Positions 8,689 to 17,006 of a stretch of 64,000 nucleotides of DNA are shown here, piece after piece; the first letter of the stretch is position 1; the number at the start of each line of letters is the position of its first letter. The notes beneath the pieces are model-generated. The model was given only the letters and a program-made list of their open reading frames with translations, was not told the DNA's origin and searched no databases. The stretch covers positions 1,798,001-1,862,000 of the forward strand of contig NZ_CP170386.1 of assembly GCF_042468235.1 (NCBI RefSeq). Direction: 5' to 3'. The DNA comes from Lonepinella sp042468235 (GTDB taxonomy: Bacteria > Pseudomonadota > Gammaproteobacteria > Enterobacterales > Pasteurellaceae). Position numbers and translations under genes: made by a program.

Positions 8689-8943
8689 ATGAGCAAGACG
8701 GACAAATTACTACAAAAATTAAGGAAAGAACCGCCCCCTAGAAATTTTACATGGGAAGAACTGAAAACATTATTGATTGGACTAGGCTTTGTTGAACAAC
8801 AAGGTAATGGTTCAAGAGTAAAATTTGTGCATGCTGAATTACAATATCCCATTAGTTTGCATAAACCACACCCTGGTAATGAATTGAAATTATATGTTGT
8901 TGAGCAAGTTAAAATTGCCTTAGACGAATTAAAACTAAATTAG
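8689..8943 (+). CDS. hicA: HicA-family toxin (mRNA interferase) variant
   Basis: An 84-residue double-stranded-RNA-binding-fold protein of the HicA family, the toxin of a HicAB type II system, which cleaves translated mRNA. The WEELKTLLIGLGF helix is followed by the GNGSRVKF strand and the KPHPGNELKLYVVEQV ending. In classical HicA the position after the Gly-Ser is close to a catalytic His; here Arg43 follows GS. The GSR form occurs in a recognised HicA subgroup. The gene is 9 bp upstream of hicB, so toxin comes first as in most HicAB pairs. Confidence 0.85.
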   Translation: MSKTDKLLQKLRKEPPPRNFTWEELKTLLIGLGFVEQQGNGSRVKFVHAELQYPISLHKPHPGNELKLYVVEQVKIALDELKLN

Positions 8944-8951
8944 GTGGAAAT

Positions 8952-9299
8952 ATGGAAAAAGTACTTGAATATAAAGGTTTTATCGGTAGTATTGAATTTT
9001 CTCTAGATGATAATGTGCTTTATGGTAAATTATTATATATCAATGGGTTAGTCACTTATGAAGGGCGAGATTTAGAAGAATTACGTCAAGAATTTCAACT
9101 CGCAGTGGATGATTATCTTGAGTTTTGCCAAACGCAAAATATTCAACCATTAAAATCATTTAATGGTAAATTTAACGTCAGAATTTCCCCTGATTTACAC
9201 CAAAAAGTAGCCTTTATTGCCGCTAAACAAGGCGTTGCACTTAATGCCGTAATTAGCCAAGCCATTGAAAATGAAGTGCGACATTCAGCTCGGTTGTAA
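8952..9299 (+). CDS. hicB: HicB-family antitoxin
   Basis: A 115-residue antitoxin. The N-terminal half (about 1-60, YKGFIGSIEFSLDDNVLYGKL...TYEGRDLEELRQEFQLAVDDYL) is the partial RNase-H-like HicB domain that binds the toxin. The C-terminal part (about 72-110, NVRISPDLHQKVAFIAAKQGVALNAVISQAI) is a ribbon-helix-helix DNA-binding domain that would autoregulate the pair. An AGGTGG site precedes the ATG. It follows hicA directly and ends before a duplicate of the yhcH terminator. Confidence 0.9.
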   Translation: MEKVLEYKGFIGSIEFSLDDNVLYGKLLYINGLVTYEGRDLEELRQEFQLAVDDYLEFCQTQNIQPLKSFNGKFNVRISPDLHQKVAFIAAKQGVALNAVISQAIENEVRHSARL

Positions 9300-9342
9300 A
9301 CATCGCCTAGCATTTGACGATAGTCTTAAATAGGATTGAAAT

Positions 9343-9368
9343 AAAGGTTATCATTGTGATAACCTTTT
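9343..9368 (+). terminator. Terminator after hicB
   Basis: AAAGGTTATCA (9343-9353) and TGATAACCTTT (9357-9367) form an 11-bp perfect stem with a TTG loop, but only a short T run follows. The sequence and its left flank resemble the terminator after yhcH. Confidence 0.65.
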
Positions 9369-9439
9369 AATTAAAGTTAGGAAGAATCTAGCTGTAATCA
9401 ATATGTTAATAAACATTTCCATTAAACAAGGAGTATAGT

Positions 9440-10528
9440 ATGTTAAAATCCAAACTACTGTTAGTGGCATTATTGTCAACATGCTCACTTACTGCGGTGG
9501 CTAATACTACGGATATTGAAACCTTACAGCCACAAACTAATTATCAACAGTTGATAACGCAACGACAGGTTGTTGATCAATTAATTGAACAGGCTGTCAA
9601 TATTCAAAAGTCGCCTGCGAGAGTTTCTCACGCTGGGTTTACGGCTAAATTGCCAAGTAACATGGAAAGAATAGCTGAGCTATTATTGCAAGCATACGAA
9701 TTAGAACCTTACCGAGTTGATTTTTTATTTGGTGCGGCAAATGCGAATATTTATAATGGCAATGTAGATAAAGCAATCCCTTTGTATGAGAAAGTATTAA
9801 CTATTGCACCTGATGATGTGAAAGCGCATATTTATCTTGCTAGTTGGTATCGTTTTAAACAAAATAAAACGGAAAGTGAAAAATATTTTGCACGCCTTAA
9901 ACAATTATCCCCCGAAAAAGCCAGTTTGTTAGCGAAAGTATTTACATTGATTGATCATAATGCAAATCAGCCTATTGTAGATAAATTAGATAACTCTTTA
10001 GGAGACGATTCAGCCATAATTACCTTGGGCTATGCACTCAATCCTGATGGTTCAATGCACGATATTCTTATTCAGCGACTAGAAAAAACCCTTGAATTAG
10101 CGAAGCAAAATCCACAGAGTTTAATTATTGTTACTGGTGGTGTACCACAAAATAATCATACCGAAGGTGATTTGATGAAACAGTGGTTAATCAGTAAAGG
10201 CATACCTGAAAAACAAATCTATGCGGATAATTATGCAACGTCTTCCGTTGATAATGCCCTTTTTTCTCGCTATGCCCTTGCTAAACACCACATAAAAAAC
10301 GCCGTTTTGATTAGTTCTGGAAGCCATGTTAGACGTGGACAAACCTTATTTGAAATTGCTTTATGGGAAAGCGGACCTACAGATATTAAATTACAAAGCG
10401 TTTCCGCTTTAGATAAGCCTTTAGAAGAATTACAGAAAATTGCTGAAAAAGACTTATTGGGAATTTATCGTGATAGCTTAAAAACACTCGGCTTGCCGAC
10501 TTTTAATAGCGGTGTATTACACGATTAA
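9440..10528 (+). CDS. Exported TPR plus YdcF/ElyC-like (DUF218) protein
   Basis: A 362-residue protein with a Sec signal peptide (MLKSKLLLVALLSTCSLTAVA). A helical region with TPR-like repeats follows at about 65-165 (ELEPYRVDFLFGAANANIYNGNVDKAIPLYEKVLTIAPDDVKAHIYLASWYRF). The C-terminal DUF218 domain spans about 190-340 (IITLGYALNPDGSMHDILIQRLEKTLELA...IIVTGG...NYATSSVDNALFSRYAL...LISSGSHVRRGQ). DUF218 proteins (YdcF, SanA, ElyC) are linked to envelope integrity, but biochemistry is unsettled. A GGAG site precedes the ATG. It lies inside the repeat-bounded accessory patch and may be cargo. Confidence 0.75.
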   Translation: MLKSKLLLVALLSTCSLTAVANTTDIETLQPQTNYQQLITQRQVVDQLIEQAVNIQKSPARVSHAGFTAKLPSNMERIAELLLQAYELEPYRVDFLFGAANANIYNGNVDKAIPLYEKVLTIAPDDVKAHIYLASWYRFKQNKTESEKYFARLKQLSPEKASLLAKVFTLIDHNANQPIVDKLDNSLGDDSAIITLGYALNPDGSMHDILIQRLEKTLELAKQNPQSLIIVTGGVPQNNHTEGDLMKQWLISKGIPEKQIYADNYATSSVDNALFSRYALAKHHIKNAVLISSGSHVRRGQTLFEIALWESGPTDIKLQSVSALDKPLEELQKIAEKDLLGIYRDSLKTLGLPTFNSGVLHD

Positions 10529-10542
10529 AGAGTACATTAGAT

Positions 10543-10570
10543 AGGTGATCAAAAATTTGATCACCTTTTT
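10543..10570 (+). terminator. Terminator of the ydcF-like gene
   Basis: AGGTGATCAAA (10543-10553) pairs with TTTGATCACCT (10556-10566) across a two-base loop, followed by a T run. It is a strong intrinsic terminator 15 bp after the stop codon. From here to 10711 I see no gene. Confidence 0.8.
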
Positions 10571-10711
10571 ATTATAAGAATATCACCAACGATATACTTT
10601 TAAATATGCCGTAACTTCTGATGTTCATATACAAATCTAGCATATTGTTTATTTATAACAGATAAAATATACAAAATATTTTTAAAAACTATTTTTACAT
10701 CTTGAATGTGT

Positions 10712-10858
10712 AATAATTCCCAACAAAAAATTAATCGGGAATTTTCGTACCCAAGTATTATTCAAGGACAAAACGGCACGATTCATATTAGCTACACTTA
10801 TTTCCGCCAAGCGATTAAATATGTCCGCATTACGGACGTAAATTTAGTTAAGGAATAA
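10712..10858 (+). pseudogene. 3' fragment of sialidase-like gene (last 48 codons)
   Basis: Only the C-terminal 48 codons and the stop (10856-10858) of the protein encoded at 6943-8121 are present. The left edge is abrupt, and no promoter or start belongs to the fragment. It is the leading part of the duplicated segment and cannot make a functional propeller. Confidence 0.88.
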
Positions 10859-11312
10859 CCATGATCGCTGGAAATTTAAATCAATTAGCATTGGCATCTT
10901 TGCCTGTTGAGTTAGCTAGAATATTAGCCGAACCCGAAGTGATTTTTTCTAACTTAGTTAAATTGGCAGACGGAAAATATCAAAAACAAGGGGGAATCGT
11001 GGTTTTATACGGTCGGTGATTTTCAAACATCACCGAAATCATCACGCCATACCGAATATCACAAGGAATATTTGGATATTCAGGTGGTGTTAAATGGCGA
11101 AGAAATTATTGGCTACCAATTAGAAAATGTCATTAATAGCCCGTTGCCAGAGAAAAAGCCCGATTTTTACTTGCTTGAAAATCCACAACTGAACAATGAA
11201 ATTCATTTAAAAGTAGGCGATTTTGCGATTTTCTACCCAGGCGAACCACATCAAGCGTTGTGTATGGTAAATGAGCCAAAGACTGTTCGTAAAGCGGTGT
11301 TTAAAGTGCCGA
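10712..11312 (+). repeat. ~600-bp direct repeat of 7975-8575 (sialidase-like 3' end plus yhcH)
   Basis: Hand alignment with an offset of 2737 bp shows continuous similarity from 10712 (matching 7975) to about 11312, with about 36 substitutions and one single-base insertion. The copies flank the hicAB and ydcF-like genes. Recombination between them would delete that 2.7-kb segment. Confidence 0.9.
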
Positions 11313-11335
11313 CAACAATTTTGAAAATAACTTAA
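10861..11335 (+). pseudogene. Second yhcH copy, frameshifted
   Basis: The ATG and first 42 or so codons match the intact copy at 8124. A run of five Gs (10990-10994, four in the intact copy at 8253-8256) then shifts the frame and gives a stop at 11017-11019. The rest remains readable in the +1 frame to 11335, with a different C-terminus after KVP. Most base differences downstream of the shift are synonymous in the original frame, so the copy diverged while still coding and broke recently. A sequencing error in the G run would also explain it. Confidence 0.85.
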
Positions 11336-11351
11336 TAGCATTAATAAAAAA

Positions 11352-11384
11352 TAGGTAATTAGTTTATGTAATTACCTACTATTT
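11352..11384 (+). terminator. Terminator after the duplicated yhcH
   Basis: TAGGTAATTA (11352-11361) pairs with TAATTACCTA (11369-11378), and a T-rich tail follows. Because deoR converges from the other side, it may serve both strands. The remainder to 11587 shows no gene. Confidence 0.65.
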
Positions 11385-11587
11385 TAATTTATGCGTTATC
11401 TAAATAAGCAATAAATTCTCGATCTGTCAGCCATATCATCTGATAAAACTGTTTGTCGTTACTTTTATAACAGATCAAAGCAAAAAATTCACATAATGAC
11501 CTGACCTTGTCATTCTGAAATACACAAATGAAACAACAATGATCTATCAGTTATAACTTATCAGTCATAATGGTATTTTCATTTAAA

Positions 11588-12346
11588 TTAAGTAAGTTGC
11601 AGATTCACATCATTAAATCCGCCCAATTCTTCCACCATCTTATCTTCCAGCCCCGAATCTGTAATAATATCCGACAGCTCATTTAGTGAGCTGGCGTGGA
11701 ATAAGGAAAATTTGCCATATTTACTGCTATCTGCCACCAATACTTTGCGTGTGGCGTTTTGCAGCAACAATCTTTTTAAACAGGCTTTTTCTTCCGTAGG
11801 GGCGGTAATACCTTGTGCAGCACTCCAAGAATTGCAACTCACAAAGGCAAAATCAGGATAAATATTTTGTAATAATTGTGTGGTTTGATTGCCGATACAA
11901 GATTGGCTGCTGGTATCAATTTTTCCTCCCGTCATGATCACTTCCATTTGTTTATATTCTGAAAGTAACAGAGCAATATGTAAATCTGTGGTGATAACTC
12001 GCAGTGGAATATGGCTAATTTTTCTTGCAATACAAAGGGTTGTAGTACCAGCATCTAATACAATCGCATCACCTGCTTTAAGCAAAGAAACCGCATAATC
12101 GGCAATACGTTCTTTCTCCGCAATTTGTTTTAACTTTTTCTCATCGGTAGTGGGCTGAAACGGCACAAATTGGTTTAATGCCACGCCACCGTGCGTACGA
12201 ATAATAGATCCTTCCTGATCTAACTTAATCAAATCCCGGCGAATAGTGGCGGGTGATGAATCCGTCACTTTGACCAACTGCTCAACTGTTGCCATATTAT
12301 GGCTTTTGAGATAAAGCAAAATCAATTCTTGTCGTTCTTGATACAT
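11588..12346 (-). CDS. DeoR/GlpR-family transcriptional regulator
   Basis: A 252-residue repressor. The N-terminal winged helix-turn-helix (about 1-57) contains the family signature SSPATIRRDLIKLDQEGSIIRTHGG. The C-terminal sugar-phosphate sensing domain has DAGTTTLCIARKI (about 99-111), TTDLHIALLL and the ADSSKYGKFS motif. It sits 8 bp after mutS and points toward the acid-sugar operon. Such regulators usually respond to phosphorylated sugars, so the adjacent catabolic genes (starting off-window) are its likely target; this is inference from proximity. It is distinct from the glpR-like gene at 27282. Confidence 0.9.
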   Translation of the reverse strand: MYQERQELILLYLKSHNMATVEQLVKVTDSSPATIRRDLIKLDQEGSIIRTHGGVALNQFVPFQPTTDEKKLKQIAEKERIADYAVSLLKAGDAIVLDAGTTTLCIARKISHIPLRVITTDLHIALLLSEYKQMEVIMTGGKIDTSSQSCIGNQTTQLLQNIYPDFAFVSCNSWSAAQGITAPTEEKACLKRLLLQNATRKVLVADSSKYGKFSLFHASSLNELSDIITDSGLEDKMVEELGGFNDVNLQLT

Positions 12347-12354
12347 AATCTTTC

Positions 12355-14922
12355 CTAATTCAACATCTTCTTCAACTGATACAAATAGCTCAATGCCTGT
12401 TTTGGGCTTAACTCATCTGGATCGAGTTTTTCTAACATTTCTAACACTTCGTTTTTAGTTTCATCTTCATTTAATAAAGGTAACTCTGCCTGCAGAGATA
12501 AAATGTCAGATTTTTTTACCGCACTTTTGCTTGATAATTTCTCAAGCTGAGTTAATTTTTGTTTTGCCAGCTTAATCACATTTTGTGGCACACCCGCTAA
12601 AGCTGCCACGGCTAAACCATAACTTTTACTGGCGGCACCGTCTTGTACGCTGTGCATAAAGGCAATGCTGTTATTATGTTCTAGGGCATCTAAATGCACA
12701 TTCATTGTGCCAGCAATCTGTTCTGGCATGGCAGTAAGTTCAAAATAATGGGTAGCAAATAGCGTTAAACTACGAATCTTTTTAGCTAACCATTCGGCAC
12801 AAGCCCACGCCAGTGATAAACCGTCATAGGTAGATGTGCCACGTCCTATTTCATCAATCAAGACTAAACTTTGTGCGGTGGCTTGATGGAGGATATTTGC
12901 CATTTCGGTCATTTCTACCATAAAAGTGGATCGTCCCGATGCCAAGTCGTCACTTGCCCCAATACGGGTGAAAATACGATCAATAGGACCAATCACTGCT
13001 CGTTCTGCGGGGACGAAACTACCGATATATGCCATTAAGGTAATCAATGCGGTTTGTCGCATATAGGTACTTTTACCGCCCATATTTGGTCCCGTGATAA
13101 TCAATAAATGACGCTGTTGATTGAGTTCTACAGGGTTGGCAATAAAAGGGTCTTTCAATACTTGTTCTACCACAGGGTGGCGACCATTTTCAATTTTTAC
13201 CCCAATTTCATCGCTAAATTCAGGTTGCACGTAATTTAGCGTTTCTGCCCGTTCGCTCAAATTAACCAATACATCTAACTCAGCAAGGGTAAGACTGGCT
13301 AATTGTAGATCACCTAAGTGTGGTAGAATTTGATCGAAAATTTCATCATAAAGCTGCTTTTCTAACGCCAAACTTGCCCCTTTGGCTTTGAGGACTTTAT
13401 CTTCGTACGTTTTTAATTCAGGAATAATATAACGTTCGGCATTCTTCAAGGTTTGACGGCGAACATAGTGAATCGGTGCTTTGTGAGCTTGCCCTTGGCT
13501 AATTTGAATGTAGTAACCATGTACCGCATTAAATCCGACTTTCAAGGTATCAATCCCTGTGGTTTCTCGTTCACGGCGTTCTAAATCTTCTAAATATTGG
13601 GTTGCCCCTTGGGCTAGACTTCGCCATTCGTCTAATTCTGCATGATAGCCTTCGGCGATCACGCCACCGTCACGGATTAACAGAGGCGGATTGTCAATAA
13701 TCGCCCGTTCCAGCAAATCTAAAATGCGTGGAAATTCGCTAATTGATAAGGAAAGTGCGGTGAATTTTGGTGAAATTTTGAGAACTTGATTAATTTCGGG
13801 TAATTGTGCCAACGCCAAACGTAAACGAGAAAAATCTCTTGGGCGAGCGGTGCGTAACGCAACTCGAGCTAAAATCCGTTCCATATCGCCCACTTGTTGC
13901 AACAAGGGTTGTAGTTGAGCAATTAAATCAAATTGCAAGATTTCCGCAATATAGCTATGGCGTAAACGTAACTTTTCCACTTGACGAATGGGTTGATGTA
14001 ACCAACGTTTTAATAAACGGCTCCCCATGGGTGTAACACATTTATCCAACACCGCAGACAAGGTATTTTCGCTCCCACCAGTTAAATTTTGGGTCAGTTC
14101 AAGATTGCGTCTGGTGGCGGCATCTAATTGAATATTCTCATTATTTTGGATTAAACTGATACTTTGAATATGGGGTAATGCAGTACGTTGGGTATCCCTG
14201 ACATATTGAATTAAACAGCCTGCGGCACACAAACCGAGAATCGCTTTTTCAACCCCAAAAGCAGTGAGATTTTGCGTACCGAATTGACGATTAAGTAACT
14301 GTATAGCGGTCGCTAATTCAAATTCCCAAATAGGACGGCGGCGTAAACCCTTGCTGTTGGCAAGCATATCCATTTCAGCAAAATCTTCGCAATACAATAA
14401 TTCGGCAGGCGCTAAACGTTGTAATTCGGCTTTTAAGGTTTCTTTATTTTCAGGTTCGCTAATTTGAAAACGCCCTGAACTCATGTCAATGCTGGCTAAA
14501 CCAAATTTATCTTTTTCTTGATAAACCGCCACAATCAAATTATCTAAACGTTCAGGTAACAGATTTTCATCACTCACCGTACCAGGTGTGACGATGCGTA
14601 CAATTTTCCGCTCAACAGGACCTTTACTGGTAGCAGGATCGCCAATTTGTTCACAAATCGCCACGCTCTCGCCCAACTGTACTAATTTTGCTAAATAGCC
14701 CTCTACCGCATGATATGGCACGCCTGCCATAGGAATCGGCTCTCCTGCGGAAGCTCCCCGTTTCGTCAGTGAAATATCTAACAGGCTTGACGCTTTTTTA
14801 GCATCATCATAAAACAACTCATAAAAATCGCCCATGCGATAAAACAACAGAATATCGGGATTTTCTGCTTTTAGCGTTAAATATTGTTTCATCATGGGGG
14901 TGTGATTTTCAAAATTCTGCAT
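12355..14922 (-). CDS. mutS: DNA mismatch repair protein MutS
   Basis: A full-length 855-residue MutS that recognises base mismatches and small loops and recruits MutL. The mismatch-reading Phe-X-Glu lies at 33-35 (GDFYELF), and the Walker A GPNMGGKST is near 613 with DEIGRGTSTYDG downstream. A C-terminal beta-clamp/tetramerisation tail is present. The gene carries internal uptake signal sequences. deoR follows within 8 bp, so the two may share a transcript. No disruption was seen, so a mutator state is not indicated. Confidence 0.97.
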   Translation of the reverse strand: MQNFENHTPMMKQYLTLKAENPDILLFYRMGDFYELFYDDAKKASSLLDISLTKRGASAGEPIPMAGVPYHAVEGYLAKLVQLGESVAICEQIGDPATSKGPVERKIVRIVTPGTVSDENLLPERLDNLIVAVYQEKDKFGLASIDMSSGRFQISEPENKETLKAELQRLAPAELLYCEDFAEMDMLANSKGLRRRPIWEFELATAIQLLNRQFGTQNLTAFGVEKAILGLCAAGCLIQYVRDTQRTALPHIQSISLIQNNENIQLDAATRRNLELTQNLTGGSENTLSAVLDKCVTPMGSRLLKRWLHQPIRQVEKLRLRHSYIAEILQFDLIAQLQPLLQQVGDMERILARVALRTARPRDFSRLRLALAQLPEINQVLKISPKFTALSLSISEFPRILDLLERAIIDNPPLLIRDGGVIAEGYHAELDEWRSLAQGATQYLEDLERRERETTGIDTLKVGFNAVHGYYIQISQGQAHKAPIHYVRRQTLKNAERYIIPELKTYEDKVLKAKGASLALEKQLYDEIFDQILPHLGDLQLASLTLAELDVLVNLSERAETLNYVQPEFSDEIGVKIENGRHPVVEQVLKDPFIANPVELNQQRHLLIITGPNMGGKSTYMRQTALITLMAYIGSFVPAERAVIGPIDRIFTRIGASDDLASGRSTFMVEMTEMANILHQATAQSLVLIDEIGRGTSTYDGLSLAWACAEWLAKKIRSLTLFATHYFELTAMPEQIAGTMNVHLDALEHNNSIAFMHSVQDGAASKSYGLAVAALAGVPQNVIKLAKQKLTQLEKLSSKSAVKKSDILSLQAELPLLNEDETKNEVLEMLEKLDPDELSPKQALSYLYQLKKMLN

Positions 14923-15086
14923 AAAAAACTCATTGAGATTAGAAATGTTTAGCGAGATTATAGCAAAAAGTGCGGTGCTTTTTATGGGAGTTTTGGGATA
15001 TTTATAGAAATTGTGATGATTTTTTAAAGATCATGTGTTTCTACTTGGTGTTAATCAGGTAGAAACACATTTCAGCAAAAAGCCCA

Positions 15087-15884
15087 TTAAATATTCAGCA
15101 TTTCCGCATCATCAATAAAATACTGATTCATATCAAAGGCTGGTTTGGCATCTTTATCTTTACCGATAATCCGAGCTGGAACGCCAGCAGCAGTGGCATA
15201 TTCTGGCACAGGCTGTAATACCACGGAATTGGCACCGATTTTGGCGTATTTACCCACTTCAATATTGCCAAGAATTTTGGCACCCGCACCAATCATTACA
15301 CCCTCACGGATTTTTGGGTGGCGATCGCCTGATTCTTTCCCAGTACCACCTAAGGTAACACCTTGTAAAATAGATACGTCATTTTCAATCACTGCCGTTT
15401 CACCCACTACAATACCTGTTGCATGGTCAAACATAATGCCACAGCCAATTTTTGCCGCAGGGTGAATATCCACATCAAAAGCGACTGAAATTTGATTTTG
15501 TAAATAAATGGCAAGTGAACGACGGTTATTTTTCCATAAATAATGAGTAATGCGATAACTTTGAATGGCGTGAAAACCTTTCAGATAAAGCAACGGTGTG
15601 GATAACAATGCTACCGCAGGGTCACGTTGACGCACAGCGTTAATATCACAGGCGGCACTTTCAATAATACTTGGTTGAGATTGATAAACTTCTTCAATGA
15701 TCTCACGTAAAGTAATCGCAGGCATATTGGCAGTAGCTAATTTATTAGCAAGAATATAGCTTAATACACTGCCTAAATTTTTATGCTTTAAAATCGTAGA
15801 ATGAAAGAAACTGGCTAACATAGGCTCATGATCGACTAATTCTTTCGCTTCATCACGAATTTTATGCCATACATCATTTAACAT
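15087..15884 (-). CDS. cysE: Serine O-acetyltransferase
   Basis: A 265-residue hexapeptide-repeat (left-handed beta helix) acyltransferase making O-acetylserine for cysteine synthesis. The N-terminal helical domain (1-140) precedes the active region MFDHATGIVVGETAVIENDV and the coil repeats. The chain ends in Ile (EMLNI), the residue that in this family inserts into the CysK active site to form the cysteine synthase complex. It is 10 bp downstream of gpsA on the same strand, as in E. coli. Confidence 0.96.
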   Translation of the reverse strand: MLNDVWHKIRDEAKELVDHEPMLASFFHSTILKHKNLGSVLSYILANKLATANMPAITLREIIEEVYQSQPSIIESAACDINAVRQRDPAVALLSTPLLYLKGFHAIQSYRITHYLWKNNRRSLAIYLQNQISVAFDVDIHPAAKIGCGIMFDHATGIVVGETAVIENDVSILQGVTLGGTGKESGDRHPKIREGVMIGAGAKILGNIEVGKYAKIGANSVVLQPVPEYATAAGVPARIIGKDKDAKPAFDMNQYFIDDAEMLNI

Positions 15885-15894
15885 AAATTACTCC

Positions 15895-16899
15895 TTATTC
15901 TTCTTTCTTCTCACGACTTAATAATGCCATAGCGGCATCTTTGGCGTTTTTATGATGAAATAATACTTGGTACATTTGTTCAGTAATCGGCATTTCAACA
16001 CCCTGTCTTGCGGCTAATAATACCGCCTCTTTAGTATTGTAATAACCCTCAACTACTTGACCAATTTCATTCATTGCTTGTTCTGCTGAAACACCTTGCC
16101 CTAACATTAAACCAAAGCGACGATTCCTAGATTGGTTGTCAGTACAGGTTAACACTAAATCGCCTAAGCCAGACATTCCCATAAACGTATTGGGGTTCGC
16201 TCCCAATGATACGCCTAAACGACTGATTTCTGCAATACCACGGGTAATCAAGGCGGTACGGGCATTTGCACCAAATCCGATGCCATCTGAAATACCAGCG
16301 GCAATCGCAATAACATTTTTAATCGCACCGCCCAGTTGTACCCCAATCATGTCTTGATTTAAATAGACACGAAAATGTTTACTACAATGAATACGATTTT
16401 GCAGTTCAACGGCGAATTGCTGATCATTAGCAGCTAAAGAAATTGCAGTCGGTAAACCAGCGGCGAGTTCCTTGGCAAAAGTTGGTCCAGATAAAATTGC
16501 TAAAGGATAATGATTACCTAATTTTTCTTGAATAACCGTTTGTAGTAAGCGACCTGTATCTCGCTCTAAACCTTTGGTCGCCCACGCAATACGGCTATCT
16601 GGACGTAAATACGGTTTAATTTGGTCAATCACATCGGCAAAAACATGACTAGGTACAACAATTAATAAATCTCGTGATTTTTGCACCGCAGTTTCAAGAT
16701 CTTCTTCTATATGTAATGCGGATGGAAACATAATATTTGGTAAAAAACGAGCATTTTGTCGTTCTTTTTCCAACTGGCGGCAATGCTCAACATTATGTCC
16801 CCACAGATAAGTAGGGAAATCATTGCGAGAAAAGGCAATCGCTAAAGATGTACCGTAGGAACCCGCTCCCAATACGCTAATCGGAGTTTGAATGGTCAT
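15895..16899 (-). CDS. gpsA: Glycerol-3-phosphate dehydrogenase [NAD(P)+]
   Basis: The soluble biosynthetic enzyme that makes sn-glycerol 3-phosphate for phospholipids, 334 residues from the ATG at 16899. That start is preferred over one 8 codons earlier because AAGGAT lies correctly before it and the protein then begins MTIQTPISVLGAGSYG like its homologues. Seen are the Rossmann GAGSYGTSLA, the substrate loop SGPTFAKE and the catalytic lysine region GGAIKNVIAIAAG. The catabolic membrane counterpart glpD is at 30759-32315. Confidence 0.96.
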   Translation of the reverse strand: MTIQTPISVLGAGSYGTSLAIAFSRNDFPTYLWGHNVEHCRQLEKERQNARFLPNIMFPSALHIEEDLETAVQKSRDLLIVVPSHVFADVIDQIKPYLRPDSRIAWATKGLERDTGRLLQTVIQEKLGNHYPLAILSGPTFAKELAAGLPTAISLAANDQQFAVELQNRIHCSKHFRVYLNQDMIGVQLGGAIKNVIAIAAGISDGIGFGANARTALITRGIAEISRLGVSLGANPNTFMGMSGLGDLVLTCTDNQSRNRRFGLMLGQGVSAEQAMNEIGQVVEGYYNTKEAVLLAARQGVEMPITEQMYQVLFHHKNAKDAAMALLSREKKEE

Positions 16900-16912
16900 A
16901 TACAAATCCTTA

Positions 16913-16939
16913 GAAAAAAGCATCTCAAACAGAGATGCT
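16913..16939 (-). terminator. Intrinsic terminator abutting the gpsA ribosome site
   Basis: On the minus strand GCATCTC pairs with GAGATGC (16938-16932 with 16926-16920), followed by a six-base T run. The run ends just before the AAGGAT ribosome site of gpsA. It can end secB transcripts or attenuate read-through into gpsA-cysE. Confidence 0.75.
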
Positions 16940-16952
16940 CATTCGGAACAGC

Positions 16953-16987
16953 GGTTGTTTTGGTTGATATGTTCGACTAAAACAACC
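16953..16987 (-). other. Second hairpin in the secB-gpsA gap
   Basis: GGTTGTTTT (16953-16961) and AAAACAACC (16979-16987) form a 9-bp perfect stem extendable inward. No T run follows on either strand. Together with the terminator at 16913-16939 it makes a structured leader before gpsA. Confidence 0.55.
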
Positions 16988-17006
16988 TTTAATTCATTAA
17001 CAATAA

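Larger units (their letters stand above)
8584..9369 (+). repeat. Imperfect ~44-bp direct repeats bracketing hicAB
   Basis: The end of yhcH plus its terminator (8584-8628, starting ttaaatagg) is matched by 9326-9369 just after hicB. The match includes ttaaatagg, then ataaaggt.atcattgt and the closing arm of the hairpin. The second copy no longer follows a yhcH gene. The hicAB pair therefore lies exactly between two related boundary sequences, which looks like an insertion footprint. Confidence 0.6.

Noticed and set aside
10990..10994. G5 tract in the second yhcH as a phase-variation switch
   Set aside because: Five Gs is short for slipped-strand phase variation, and the upstream promoter context is missing. 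A plain frameshift or a sequencing error is more likely.
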